From assembly GCA_051893555.1 (NCBI GenBank), contig JBJFHL010000085.1, positions 1-26,278 on the forward strand: a stretch of DNA of 26,278 nt. Direction: 5' to 3'. Positions 7,050 to 14,824 of the stretch are shown in pieces. The notes beneath the pieces were generated by a model that saw only the letters and a list, made by a program, of their open reading frames with translations, was not told the origin of the DNA and did no database searches. This stretch comes from RGIG7179 sp051893555. Its GTDB lineage: Bacteria; Bacillota; Clostridia; Peptostreptococcales; Anaerovoracaceae. Numbering within the stretch: the first letter of the stretch is position 1; every line of letters starts with the position of its first letter. The translations under genes were made by a program, and so were the position numbers.

Positions 7050-8327
7050 ATGAAGACATTATATATTGAATGTAATATGGGGGTTGCCGGTGACATGCTG
7101 ATGTCGGCACTGCTGGAACTGCTTCCTGCAGAGGAACAGGAAACGTTTTTCGAAACGTTCCGCAGCCTGGGAATTCCCGGTGTGGAGATTTCTGCGGAAA
7201 AGACGGTAAAATGCGGCATTACCGGAACCCATATCCATGTGCTGGTGAACGGGGAAGAAGAAGGTCACGACCACCATCACGACCATGACCACCATCATGA
7301 TCATGACCATCACGGCCACGACCATCATCATCACGATCATGATCACAAGCATGAACATCCCCACGTCCATCACGGTCTGGCGGATATCCGCGGCATTATC
7401 GAAGGTCTGGACGTGCCGCAGCAGGTGAAGGAAGACGCCCTGGCGGTGTACGATCTGATCGCCCATGCGGAATCCACGGTTCATGGCCAGACCATGGAGC
7501 ACATCCACTTCCATGAGGTGGGAAGTCTGGACGCGGTGGCCGATGTGGTGGGAAACTGCCTGCTCCTTTCCATGCTCGGCGCCGATCGCATCGTAGTTTC
7601 CCCGATCCATGTGGGCAGCGGCACGGTGAAATGCGCCCACGGCATTCTGCCAGTGCCTGCACCGGCCACTGCCCTGATTTTGTCCGGACTGCCGGTTTAC
7701 AGCGGCCAGATCCGGGGCGAACTGTGTACGCCGACCGGGGCGGCGCTGATGAAACACTTCGGCCAGAGCTTCGGACCGATGCCGGTGATGTCCATCGAAA
7801 AGGTGGGTTACGGCATGGGTACCAGAGACTATGGCGATGTGGCCAACTGCGTCCGGGTGCTGCTGGGTGAAGAGGCCGGGGCGACCAGAAAGGAAGAGGC
7901 GAACGATACCCCGACAGACATTCTGGAGCTTGCCTGCAATCTGGATGATATGACCGGAGAGGAGATTGCATTCGCCATGGAGCGCCTGCTGGAGGCAGGC
8001 GCACTGGATGTGTTTACCCAGTCCATCACCATGAAGAAGTCCCGGCCGGCTGTGATCCTGACCGCCCTGATCAGGCCATCGGATCAAGAGAAAATGACAG
8101 AGCTCTTTTTTCGCTATACCACCACCATCGGCGTACGCTGCCGCAGCTGGGAGCGGGCCGTGCTGAAGCGGGAAGCTGTGACCCGGCAGACTCCATGGGG
8201 ACCGGTGCAGGTAAAGCACTGCAGCGGATACGGCTGTGAAAAAGAAAAAGCAGAATTTGAAGACCTGGCTCGCATTGCCAGGGAGCAGAACCTGTCACTG
8301 CGGCAGGTGAAGGAGCAGTTGAAATAG
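7050..8327 (+). CDS. larC: LarC, nickel-pincer cofactor nickel insertase (single-ORF form)
   Basis: A 425-residue CTP-dependent cyclometallase that inserts nickel into the pincer nucleotide. The N-terminal motif (YIECNMGVAGDMLMSALLELL), HFHEVGSLDAVADVVG, GTVKCAHGILPVPAPAT and GELCTPTGAALMKHF are typical of LarC. A histidine/aspartate-rich stretch at residues 73-108 probably stores or delivers nickel. In Lactiplantibacillus plantarum the gene is split into larC1/larC2 by a programmed frameshift; here it is one uninterrupted frame. GGGGAGGAAAAG precedes the ATG, 20 bp after larB. No larA follows within the window, so the enzyme that uses the cofactor lies elsewhere or is not recognised. Confidence 0.93.
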   Translation: MKTLYIECNMGVAGDMLMSALLELLPAEEQETFFETFRSLGIPGVEISAEKTVKCGITGTHIHVLVNGEEEGHDHHHDHDHHHDHDHHGHDHHHHDHDHKHEHPHVHHGLADIRGIIEGLDVPQQVKEDALAVYDLIAHAESTVHGQTMEHIHFHEVGSLDAVADVVGNCLLLSMLGADRIVVSPIHVGSGTVKCAHGILPVPAPATALILSGLPVYSGQIRGELCTPTGAALMKHFGQSFGPMPVMSIEKVGYGMGTRDYGDVANCVRVLLGEEAGATRKEEANDTPTDILELACNLDDMTGEEIAFAMERLLEAGALDVFTQSITMKKSRPAVILTALIRPSDQEKMTELFFRYTTTIGVRCRSWERAVLKREAVTRQTPWGPVQVKHCSGYGCEKEKAEFEDLARIAREQNLSLRQVKEQLK

Positions 8328-8394
8328 TGCGGCCGGACGGTCAATTGTGCTGGAACGTTTCCGGAATTAAGCGAAAGAATATGAAGAATGCATA

Positions 8395-8643
8395 GTTCTC
8401 CACATCTGGTAGCCTAAGCCTCTTTGTGGCGAAGTTTTTGGAAAAAGTTCGCCACATTACTCTTTTGGGAGAAGAATGTGTCGAAGATTTTATCAGGAAA
8501 TTCCCGTTTTCAGCAAAATTTAAAAGAATATCCACTCATTTTTCGTAATTTGTTCGCCACAAATCATGCGGACGCAGCGGATGTGGAGAACAATCCGAAA
8601 AAACTTCGCCACATACATCCGAAATCCACCGAATGTGTAGAAC
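8395..8643. repeat. Two sets of four alternating copies of a 12-bp motif, offset 157 bp
   Basis: Motif consensus RATGTGKMGAAS. Copies begin at 8395 (-), 8423 (+), 8447 (-), 8474 (+), 8552 (-), 8580 (+), 8604 (-) and 8631 (+), with strictly alternating orientation. Spacing is 28, 24, 27 in each set, and corresponding copies are exactly 157 bp apart, while the sequence between copies is mostly unlike. Copies 2 and 3 form a long near-perfect hairpin (TGTGGCGAAGTTTTT at 8425-8439 with its complement at 8442-8456, one mismatch). On the complementary strand the core reads TTCKMCACA, one or two changes from a DnaA box (TTATCCACA). The function is not known; candidates are a multi-site operator, a DnaA-titrating cluster or a degenerate repeat element. 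Confidence 0.75.
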
Positions 8644-8674
8644 CATTTGCAAATCGAGTGTGCAGACCGGCTTA

Positions 8675-8727
8675 GCGCCCGCCGCCCGCCTCAGGCGGCG
8701 GGCGGGCGCAGCGGGCGGGCGCGGGGA
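8675..8727 (+). other. Very GC-rich hairpin and G-quadruplex motif before the importer operon
   Basis: A 16-bp inverted repeat (8675-8690 with 8694-8709, two mismatches) around TCA. G-runs at 8700-8702, 8704-8706, 8713-8715, 8717-8719 and 8723-8726 on the plus strand fit the G3-N1-7 quadruplex pattern. No T-tract follows, so it is not a plain terminator. It lies 40-90 bp before the start of the importer operon, in what is probably its untranslated leader. I found no convincing promoter for that operon between 8328 and 8765. Confidence 0.5.
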
Positions 8728-8765
8728 CGGCGCCGCCTTCAAAAGAAATAAAGGAACCCATATCT

Positions 8766-9758
8766 ATGAACCATACTATCTTCCCGAAAATCAAATACGC
8801 TGCCGGCAAGCTGCTGCAGATGATCGCCGTTCTCGTGCTCCTTTCCATGGTGGTCTTCGTGCTGGCCCGGCTCTGCCCCGGCGACCCGCTGAAAGCCTGG
8901 TACGGAGACGGGGTAGAGCACATGAGCCAGCTGGAACAGGACGCCGCCCGGGAAAAGCTGGGCCTCAACGACTCCATGGTCACCCAGTATCTCCGGTGGG
9001 GCGGAAACCTGATCCACGGCGATCTGGGGATTTCCTACCAGTATAAGCAGCCGGTGACCGCCATCATCGGGAAAATGTGGCCCAATACCCTCTGCCTGGG
9101 GCTGACCGCATACATCCTGACCTTTGGACTGGCCACCGGGTTGGGCTGCTTCTGCGCACTCCGGGAAGGGCGGCCCATCGACCGGATCCTCTGCAAAGCC
9201 GGTGTCATCTCCGCCAACATACCGGCCTTTTTCCTGGCACTGGTGCTGATTCTGGTCTTCGCCGTCAACCTGAAGCTTCTGCCGGTGGGCGGAGCCTATT
9301 CCTACGGCCGGTCCGGCGATGTGGCAGACCGGATCCTTCATATGATCCTGCCGGTGACCGTGCTGGTGCTGGAACATCTCTGGTATTACGCCTACATGAT
9401 CCGCAATAAGCTCATCGAAGAAGCCCGCCAGGACTATGTGCTCCTCTGCAAAGCCAAAGGCATGTCACGCCGCAGGATCCTCTGTGTCAGCTGTCTGAAA
9501 AACATTATGCCGTCCATGGCAGTGATCATGGCCATTTCCGTGCCCCACATTCTGGGCGGGACCTACGTGGTGGAGTCCGTGTTTGCCTATCCGGGTCTTG
9601 GCACCCTCAGCTTTCAGAGCGCCATGTATCAGGATTACAACATGCTTATGGCGCTTTGCCTGCTGACCGGCACCGTGGTGCTGGTCTTCAATCTGCTGGC
9701 CCAGCTGCTGGGAGAATTCCTGGATCCGCGGACGGCCTATGAGGAGGTGCAGTCATGA
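8766..9758 (+). CDS. ABC importer permease, DppB/NikB/OppB family
   Basis: A 330-residue inner-membrane permease of the dipeptide/oligopeptide/nickel importer family. It has the expected N-terminal helix (LLQMIAVLVLLSMVVFVLARLCPGDPL), the family segment LGLNDSMVTQYLRWGGNLIHGDLGIS at about 65-90, and the ATPase-contact loop EEARQDYVLLCKAKGMSRRRILCVSCLKN followed by GGTYVVESVFAYPGLG. The ribosome site is AAAGGA. It overlaps the next permease by 4 bp. The lar genes upstream make nickel a plausible substrate, but peptides or nickel chelates cannot be excluded. Confidence 0.88.
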   Translation: MNHTIFPKIKYAAGKLLQMIAVLVLLSMVVFVLARLCPGDPLKAWYGDGVEHMSQLEQDAAREKLGLNDSMVTQYLRWGGNLIHGDLGISYQYKQPVTAIIGKMWPNTLCLGLTAYILTFGLATGLGCFCALREGRPIDRILCKAGVISANIPAFFLALVLILVFAVNLKLLPVGGAYSYGRSGDVADRILHMILPVTVLVLEHLWYYAYMIRNKLIEEARQDYVLLCKAKGMSRRRILCVSCLKNIMPSMAVIMAISVPHILGGTYVVESVFAYPGLGTLSFQSAMYQDYNMLMALCLLTGTVVLVFNLLAQLLGEFLDPRTAYEEVQS

Positions 9759-10612
9759 CCACACTGGACAAAATCCGCCGTCACGGCCTTCCCGGCGGCG
9801 CCCGGCGCCGTCCCTGGGGATCTCTGGTTCTTCTGGGGTTGATTACGGCGGCCTGTCTTCTGGCCGGCCTGTTGGCACCTTATCCTTCCGATCTGATGGA
9901 CAGCGCTGCCATCAGCCAGCCGCCGGGAGGCAGTCATCTGCTGGGGACGGACCATATGGGGCGGGATCTTTTCAGTCTGCTGCTGTACGGCGGCAGGGCA
10001 TCCCTCTACATCGGTCTGCTGTCCGGCAGTCTGTCCACGGTCATTGCCGTGGTATACGGCACCGTCAGCGGCCTGGCAGGGGAACGGGTCAGCGACCTGA
10101 TGATGCGGTTTGCAGAGATGATTATGAGCGTGCCGTCGATTCTGCTGGTTTTGTTCCTGCAGGCCATCTGGGGCACGGCGACGCCTACGTCCATCGCCGT
10201 GGTCATCGCGGTGACCAGTTGGATGAATATTTCCAAGGTGGTCCGCAGCGAGGTGCGTCAGATCCGAAACAGCGACTATATCCTGGCAGCTCGTACCATG
10301 GAGGCACCGTTCTGGTATTTGCTGCTGCGCCATCTGGTGCCCAACTTTATCTCTTCCATTATGTTCATGGTGGTGACCAATATCGGACAGGCCATGCTGA
10401 CAGAATCCACCCTGAGCTTTCTGGGCTTGGGACTGCCTCTGACCACCGTATCCTGGGGTAGTCTCATGTCCTTGTCACAGAACGTACTCCTTTCCGGCTG
10501 CTGGTGGATGATCCTGATTCCGGGACTGGTTCTGGTGACCACCCTGGTATGCATCACCAATATCGGCGAATGCATCCGAAGAGAAAATAACAGAATTTAC
10601 AGCAATCTATAA
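9755..10612 (+). CDS. ABC importer permease, DppC/NikC/OppC family
   Basis: A 285-residue second permease of the same importer. It shows the DppC-type sequence HLLGTDHMGRDLFSLLLYGGRASLYIGLLSG (about 67-97), the EAA-type loop VRSEVRQIRNSDYILAARTMEAPFWYLLLRHLVPN and the C-terminal TLSFLGLGLPLTTVSWGSLM. About six membrane segments are expected. The start codon overlaps the previous stop (ATGA), so translation is coupled. The N-terminus has a basic stretch before the first helix, as usual for the family. Confidence 0.88.
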   Translation: MTTLDKIRRHGLPGGARRRPWGSLVLLGLITAACLLAGLLAPYPSDLMDSAAISQPPGGSHLLGTDHMGRDLFSLLLYGGRASLYIGLLSGSLSTVIAVVYGTVSGLAGERVSDLMMRFAEMIMSVPSILLVLFLQAIWGTATPTSIAVVIAVTSWMNISKVVRSEVRQIRNSDYILAARTMEAPFWYLLLRHLVPNFISSIMFMVVTNIGQAMLTESTLSFLGLGLPLTTVSWGSLMSLSQNVLLSGCWWMILIPGLVLVTTLVCITNIGECIRRENNRIYSNL

Positions 10613-10636
10613 CCTATATACGAGGAGAAGACGAAA

Positions 10637-12208
10637 ATGAAAAAGCTCACTGCAATTATTTTGATCTGCATCATGATATGCACACTGGCAGGCTGCGGCG
10701 GCCAGACTTCCGGTGCAGACACGGAAACGGCCGGCACGGCCATGGCCATGGACAATGAGACCCTGGTTTACGGCAGCGGAGATTACACAGCCATCAACCC
10801 GGCACTGTATGAACACGGAGAAATCAATACCCTGCTTTTCGCGGGAATGACAGCTCACGACGCAGAAAACAACGTGGTGGCAGGACTGGCCGAGAGCTGG
10901 GATTTTGCGGAGGATACCCTGACCTGGACCTTCCGCCTCCGGGAGGGCCTCACCTTCCACGACGGTCAGCCCCTCACATCGGAAGACGTGAAATTCACTC
11001 TGGAAGCCATTCTGAATCCGGACAACCAGTCGGAGATCGTCTCCAACTATACCGATATTGAAGAAATCACCTGCCCGGATGAACGGACCGTGGAGATTCG
11101 CCTGTCCCAGGTCAATGTGGCGTTCCCGGATTACATGACCATCGGCATCCTGCCGAAGCACCTACTGGAGGGAGAAGACCTGGCCACCTGCAGCTTCAAT
11201 CAGAACCCGGTGGGCGCCGGTCCGTACAAGCTGACGGAATGGGATATGGGCCAGTCCATCACTATGGAAAAGTTTGAAAACTATTATGGCGGCGAACCCA
11301 ACATCGACCGGGTGATCTTCAAAATCGTGCCGGACACCGATGCCAAAGCCATGCAGCTTTCTGCCGGAGAGATCGATATGGCACAGATCACCGCCAAGAC
11401 GGCAGAAAACTTCCGCGGCAGTGAAAACTATGCAGTTTATCAGATGGGAACAGCGGACTACCGGGCTATCGCATATAACTTCTGGAATCCGTATTTCCAG
11501 AAGCATCCGGAGCTGCCGAATATCCTGAGCTACGCCATCGACCGGCAGGCCATCGTGGACAGCGTGCTGCTGGGGGAAGGACAGGCGGCATATTCTCCGC
11601 TGCAGAAGAATGAATACAATAACGAAGCCATTGAGCATTTTGACTATAATCCGGAAAAGGCGGTGCAGCTGCTGGAAGAAGCAGGCTGGGTCAAAGGTGC
11701 AGACGGCTATTATGAAAAAGACGGCGATCCGCTGGCTTTCGTGATCTCTGCCATGGCCGATGACCAGGTCCGTGTGGACATGGCCACCATGTGTGCAGCC
11801 CAGCTGCAGCAGATCGGTGCCAACGTGACGGCTGAATCCCGTCCGTCTCTGGACTGGGGCGGCCAGCAGGCCTGCATCATCGGCTGGGGAAGCCCGTTTG
11901 ATGCCGATGACCATACATATAAAGTATTCTCCACCGACGCGGGAGACAACTATACCGGATACAATAATTCAAAGATCGATGAAATTCTGGCAAGTGCCCG
12001 CCACACTGCAGACGACGCACAGCGCAGGCAGCTGTATGCACAGTTCCAGGAGGCCATGACGGAAGCCATGCCGTATACCTTCATCGCCTACGTGGATGCG
12101 GATTACGCCATGAAGGCGCAGGTGAAGGGCATTACGCCGTCTACCGTTCTGGGACACCACGGCGTAGGTGTATTCTGGAACATTGCGGAATGGGAGATTG
12201 CAGCATGA
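10637..12208 (+). CDS. Substrate-binding lipoprotein, SBP family 5 (peptide/nickel)
   Basis: A 523-residue extracellular binding protein anchored by a lipid. The signal peptide ends in a lipobox (TLAGC) with Cys20 as the lipidated residue. The family-5 signature region LTWTFRLREGLTFHDGQPLTSEDVKFTLEAI lies at about 95-125. Further hallmarks are NPVGAGPYKLTEWDMGQSITMEKFENYYGG and AIDRQAIVDSVLLGEGQAAYSPL. It captures a peptide, nickel or nickel complex for the two permeases. The sequence does not settle the ligand. It lies between the permease genes and the ATPase gene, and overlaps the latter by 4 bp. Confidence 0.9.
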   Translation: MKKLTAIILICIMICTLAGCGGQTSGADTETAGTAMAMDNETLVYGSGDYTAINPALYEHGEINTLLFAGMTAHDAENNVVAGLAESWDFAEDTLTWTFRLREGLTFHDGQPLTSEDVKFTLEAILNPDNQSEIVSNYTDIEEITCPDERTVEIRLSQVNVAFPDYMTIGILPKHLLEGEDLATCSFNQNPVGAGPYKLTEWDMGQSITMEKFENYYGGEPNIDRVIFKIVPDTDAKAMQLSAGEIDMAQITAKTAENFRGSENYAVYQMGTADYRAIAYNFWNPYFQKHPELPNILSYAIDRQAIVDSVLLGEGQAAYSPLQKNEYNNEAIEHFDYNPEKAVQLLEEAGWVKGADGYYEKDGDPLAFVISAMADDQVRVDMATMCAAQLQQIGANVTAESRPSLDWGGQQACIIGWGSPFDADDHTYKVFSTDAGDNYTGYNNSKIDEILASARHTADDAQRRQLYAQFQEAMTEAMPYTFIAYVDADYAMKAQVKGITPSTVLGHHGVGVFWNIAEWEIAA

Positions 12209-13737
12209 CATTACAGGTAGAAAACCTCAGACTGTCCTTTCACGGTCCGGACGGCAGGGTACCTGCCGTCCGGGGCGTCAGCCTGCAGGTAAAGCCGGGA
12301 GAAGTTGTGGCCATGGTCGGAGAATCCGGCTGTGGCAAGACGGCCCTCTGCCGGGCGATTCTGGGACTGCACAGCCAGCATGCCGTCATCGAAGGGGGAT
12401 CCATTACCCTTTGCGGCAAAACGATCACTTCCATGACGGAACAGGAACTGCAGCTGGTCCGTGGAAAAGATGCGGCCATGGTCTTTCAGGATCCCATGTC
12501 CTCCCTGAATCCGACGGTATCCGTGGGCGGCCAGATTGCGGAAACCATTCGGCTTCATGAGAAAATCAGCCGAAAGGACGCCATGGAACGGGCCGAAGAA
12601 CTGCTGGGTCAGGTGGGAATTCCGGAACCGCACCTGCGGAGCCGTCAGTATCCCCACCACTTCAGCGGCGGCATGCGGCAGCGTGTGGCCATCGCCATCG
12701 CCCTGGCCAGCAATCCTGCCCTGCTCATCGCCGATGAACCCACCACAGCGCTGGATCTCCGTACCCAGAACCAGATCATGGAACTGCTTCAGTCTCTGGT
12801 CCGGCAGAATCCGGACAGAGCCATGCTCTTTGTGACCCATGACCTGGGACTGGCAGAAAAGCTGGCCGACCGGATCGTGGTCATGAAGGATGGACAGATC
12901 GTGGAGGAAGGATCCACTGAAATGATTTTCTCCGAGCCGCAGCATGATTACACGAAAAAGCTGCTGGGCTTCGCCGCTTACGGAAAAGGAACCAGTCACC
13001 ATCATGGCCATCTGGGGGATCCGGCCGATGGAAGCTGTTGGAGAACCGACCAGTGCGACGGCCGGCCGCTGGTTACCGTCAGCCACTTGACGAAAGCCTT
13101 TCCGCTGGGAAAGAATCAGATGCGGACCGTGCTGAAGGATTTCAGCCTGAATATCTATAAAGGAGAAGTCGTAGGTCTGGTGGGGGATTCCGGCTGCGGC
13201 AAGTCCACTCTGGCCCGGTGCCTCATGCTAATCTACCGCCCGGAAGCGGGGGAGATCCGGTTTGAAGAGGGCTGCAGGAAGCAGATGATCTTTCAGGATT
13301 CGGCGTCGGCCTTCAATCCCCGCATGACCCTGGAGCAGATCATCGCAGAACCCCTGACCATCGAAGCCCTCCGGCAGAAGAAAACGCCGGGAGAGCGAAT
13401 TTTGCAAAGAAAAGAGCGCTTGCGGGAAAAAGTCCTGGAAATGATGGACCAGGTGGGCCTGCCGCGGGAACTGGCACAGCGCCATCCTTATGATGTTTCC
13501 GGGGGACAGCGGCAGCGTGCGGCCATTGCCCGGGCATTGATCACGGACCCGGATTTTCTCATTGCGGATGAGCCCATCGCCTCGCTGGATGTTTCCATGC
13601 AGTCCCAGATCATCCATCTGCTGAAGCAGCTTCATGACCAGCGGCAGCTGACCCTGCTGCTGATCGCCCACGATCTGCCCATGGTGGAACATATCAGCGA
13701 TCGGGTGATTCACGTGGAGAGAGGAGGGAATCCATGA
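12205..13737 (+). CDS. Fused double ATP-binding protein of the peptide/nickel importer (DppD-DppF type)
   Basis: A 510-residue protein with two complete ABC domains. Domain 1: Walker A GESGCGKT (39-46), signature FSGGMRQRV (153-161), Walker B LLIADEP (173-179). Domain 2: Walker A GDSGCGKST (327-335), signature VSGGQRQR (431-438), Walker B FLIADEP (451-457). In most members the two ATPases are separate genes (DppD/DppF, NikD/NikE). The linker at about 256-285 holds a His cluster (HHHGH) and two cysteines (CWRTDQC), a possible metal-binding patch. I chose the ATG at 12205, overlapping the previous stop by 4 bp and preceded by GGGAGA, over one at 12190. Its stop overlaps the next start. Confidence 0.88.
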   Translation: MTLQVENLRLSFHGPDGRVPAVRGVSLQVKPGEVVAMVGESGCGKTALCRAILGLHSQHAVIEGGSITLCGKTITSMTEQELQLVRGKDAAMVFQDPMSSLNPTVSVGGQIAETIRLHEKISRKDAMERAEELLGQVGIPEPHLRSRQYPHHFSGGMRQRVAIAIALASNPALLIADEPTTALDLRTQNQIMELLQSLVRQNPDRAMLFVTHDLGLAEKLADRIVVMKDGQIVEEGSTEMIFSEPQHDYTKKLLGFAAYGKGTSHHHGHLGDPADGSCWRTDQCDGRPLVTVSHLTKAFPLGKNQMRTVLKDFSLNIYKGEVVGLVGDSGCGKSTLARCLMLIYRPEAGEIRFEEGCRKQMIFQDSASAFNPRMTLEQIIAEPLTIEALRQKKTPGERILQRKERLREKVLEMMDQVGLPRELAQRHPYDVSGGQRQRAAIARALITDPDFLIADEPIASLDVSMQSQIIHLLKQLHDQRQLTLLLIAHDLPMVEHISDRVIHVERGGNP

Positions 13738-14141
13738 AACAGATTCTGGTGATCGATGCCCAGGGAGGAGGCATTGGAAAACAGCTGGTGGCTGCCATCA
13801 AACAAAACATCCCGGAGGTGACGGTGACTGCGGCAGGAACCAACGTTATGGCTACCCAGGCCATGATGAAAGCCGGCGCGGACCAGGGTGCTACGGGAGA
13901 AAACGCAGTGGTGGTAAATTGCAGGCACGCGGATATTATCGCAGGTCCTGTGGGCATGGTCATCGCAGATTCCCTGCAGGGAGAGATTACGCCTGCCATG
14001 GCGCTGGCTGTGGCACAAAGCCGAGCAGATCGGGTGTTGATCCCTTTCAGCAACTGCAGCAATACCATCGTCGGCATTAGCGATTACCGGGTGAGCCATC
14101 TGGTACAGCAGGCAGTGGAAGAAATCAGAAAGAAACTGTAA
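13734..14141 (+). CDS. DUF3842 family protein
   Basis: A 135-residue protein resembling the DUF3842 family. It has an N-terminal nucleotide-binding-like strand and loop (ILVIDAQGGGIGKQLVAAI), a central AGTNVMATQAMMKAGADQGATGENAVVVN, and a C-terminal segment with two close cysteines' worth of polar residues (PFSNCSNTIVGI, one Cys). The function is unknown. The ATGA overlap with the ATPase gene shows it is translated as part of the importer operon, so a role linked to the transported substrate is plausible but unproven. It is the last gene before the sigma-70 promoter at 14170. Confidence 0.75.
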   Translation: MKQILVIDAQGGGIGKQLVAAIKQNIPEVTVTAAGTNVMATQAMMKAGADQGATGENAVVVNCRHADIIAGPVGMVIADSLQGEITPAMALAVAQSRADRVLIPFSNCSNTIVGISDYRVSHLVQQAVEEIRKKL

Positions 14142-14169
14142 AATCTGTATATAATTTCATAAAAAGCAA

Positions 14170-14198
14170 TTGACAGGCGAAAAGACGAGTGGTAAAAT
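14170..14198 (+). promoter_or_regulatory. Sigma-70-type promoter of the small membrane protein pair
   Basis: Consensus TTGACA (14170-14175), 17-bp spacer, TAAAAT (14193-14198). Transcription would start near 14205, exactly where the structured leader begins. Confidence 0.75.
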
Positions 14199-14205
14199 GA
14201 AAGTA

Positions 14206-14355
14206 ACAGCAGGAAGCTGTGATCGGAGTGCTGGAGCATTCCATCCGTGCCGTCTGACCGGCCGGATTGCAGAATGATGTATTGAAGAATTTGTTTACCA
14301 GGAAGGTATTCGATCTCTCAGAAGAGAGGGTTCGCATACCTTCTTTTTATTTTTT
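14206..14355 (+). ncRNA. Structured leader RNA ending in an intrinsic terminator; riboswitch-like or small RNA
   Basis: Three hairpins follow the predicted start: ACAGC-AGGAA-GCTGT (14206-14220); GGAGTGC-TGGA-GCATTCC (14225-14242, one G-U pair); and ATCCG/CGGAT enclosing GCCG/CGGC (14243-14267). A linker comes next, then TACC-AGGAA-GGTA (14296-14308), whose 3' arm shares bases with the terminator stem, so the two exclude each other. Three loops contain GGA, the core of CsrA-binding hairpins. I do not recognise a known riboswitch class. It could act as an attenuating leader or as an independent small RNA. Confidence 0.5.
14302..14355 (+). terminator. Terminator or attenuator between promoter and first gene
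   Basis: GAAGGTAT (14302-14309) with ATACCTTC (14336-14343), and inner stem CTCTC (14315-14319) with GAGAG (14324-14328) around AGAA. The T-rich run TTTTTATTTTTT follows at 14344-14355. It lies only 20 bp before the start codon of the next gene. Confidence 0.75.
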
Positions 14356-14374
14356 ATAATCAGGAGGAAAAAAT

Positions 14375-14782
14375 ATGGCTTGTTTTTTAGTACCTGCAAC
14401 AGAAGCAGTTGTAACAACCATCGCAACGAAGTGTATGGAATCGAAGAACGCGAAACCCGAACTTGCCGAGGTGCAGTTTGATCGCAGTGAGTTTGAAACC
14501 GCAGAAAGAATCCCGTTCGTAAAGAAGCTGAAATGGCTGAACCATATGCTCTGGGGAGGTTCTGCCCTGCTGGCCTTCGAACACGTATGGCACGGAGAAG
14601 TCACTCCATGGTTCCCGTTCCTGACTGCAGCAGCAAATCCGGCGGACGCAGCAGAAATGCTTCATGAAATGTCCACTGCCGGTGTCAGCATGGCCGTACT
14701 GGTTACAGTGGTCTGGGCAGGCATGGTGGCAGTGACCTCTTCCATCGAAAAGAGAGCGCTGAAGCCGCAGACAGAAGCATAG
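14375..14782 (+). CDS. Conserved small membrane protein of unknown function
   Basis: A 135-residue protein with a hydrophobic N-terminus (MACFLVPATEAVVTTIATK), a charged middle, then two likely membrane segments (about 55-70, LWGGSALLAFEHVW, and 100-120, VSMAVLVTVVWAGMVAV). Two histidines lie in the first of these (EHVWHGEVTPW), a pattern that could bind a metal or cofactor. I recall similar proteins only as hypothetical entries in anaerobes and assign no function. AGGAGG lies 7 bp upstream of the ATG. It is paired with the next gene (42-bp gap) and controlled through the leader and terminator upstream. Confidence 0.75.
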   Translation: MACFLVPATEAVVTTIATKCMESKNAKPELAEVQFDRSEFETAERIPFVKKLKWLNHMLWGGSALLAFEHVWHGEVTPWFPFLTAAANPADAAEMLHEMSTAGVSMAVLVTVVWAGMVAVTSSIEKRALKPQTEA

Positions 14783-14824
14783 CTGCGCGGCCTGAAAAAA
14801 CTGAAAAGACTGGAGCGTGAAAAA

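Noticed and set aside
7260..7375. Short tandem repeat-like CAY/GAY DNA
   Set aside because: It encodes the histidine/aspartate-rich linker of LarC and needs no other explanation.
7059..8219. Long minus-strand open frame over larC, with Met/Val-rich repeats
   Set aside because: It is the antisense image of the His/Asp tract and of the larC codons; larC itself has clear family motifs and a ribosome site.
8395..8643. CRISPR array
   Set aside because: The repeats alternate in orientation, are only 12 bp and have unequal spacing; no cas gene is present.
8395..8643. Chromosomal replication origin
   Set aside because: Despite DnaA-box-like sites, there is no dnaA, dnaN or other origin gene and the sites are not the usual consensus.
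8424..8675. 83-codon plus-strand frame in the region before the importer operon
   Set aside because: It lies over the motif array, has no ribosome site and resembles no protein family.
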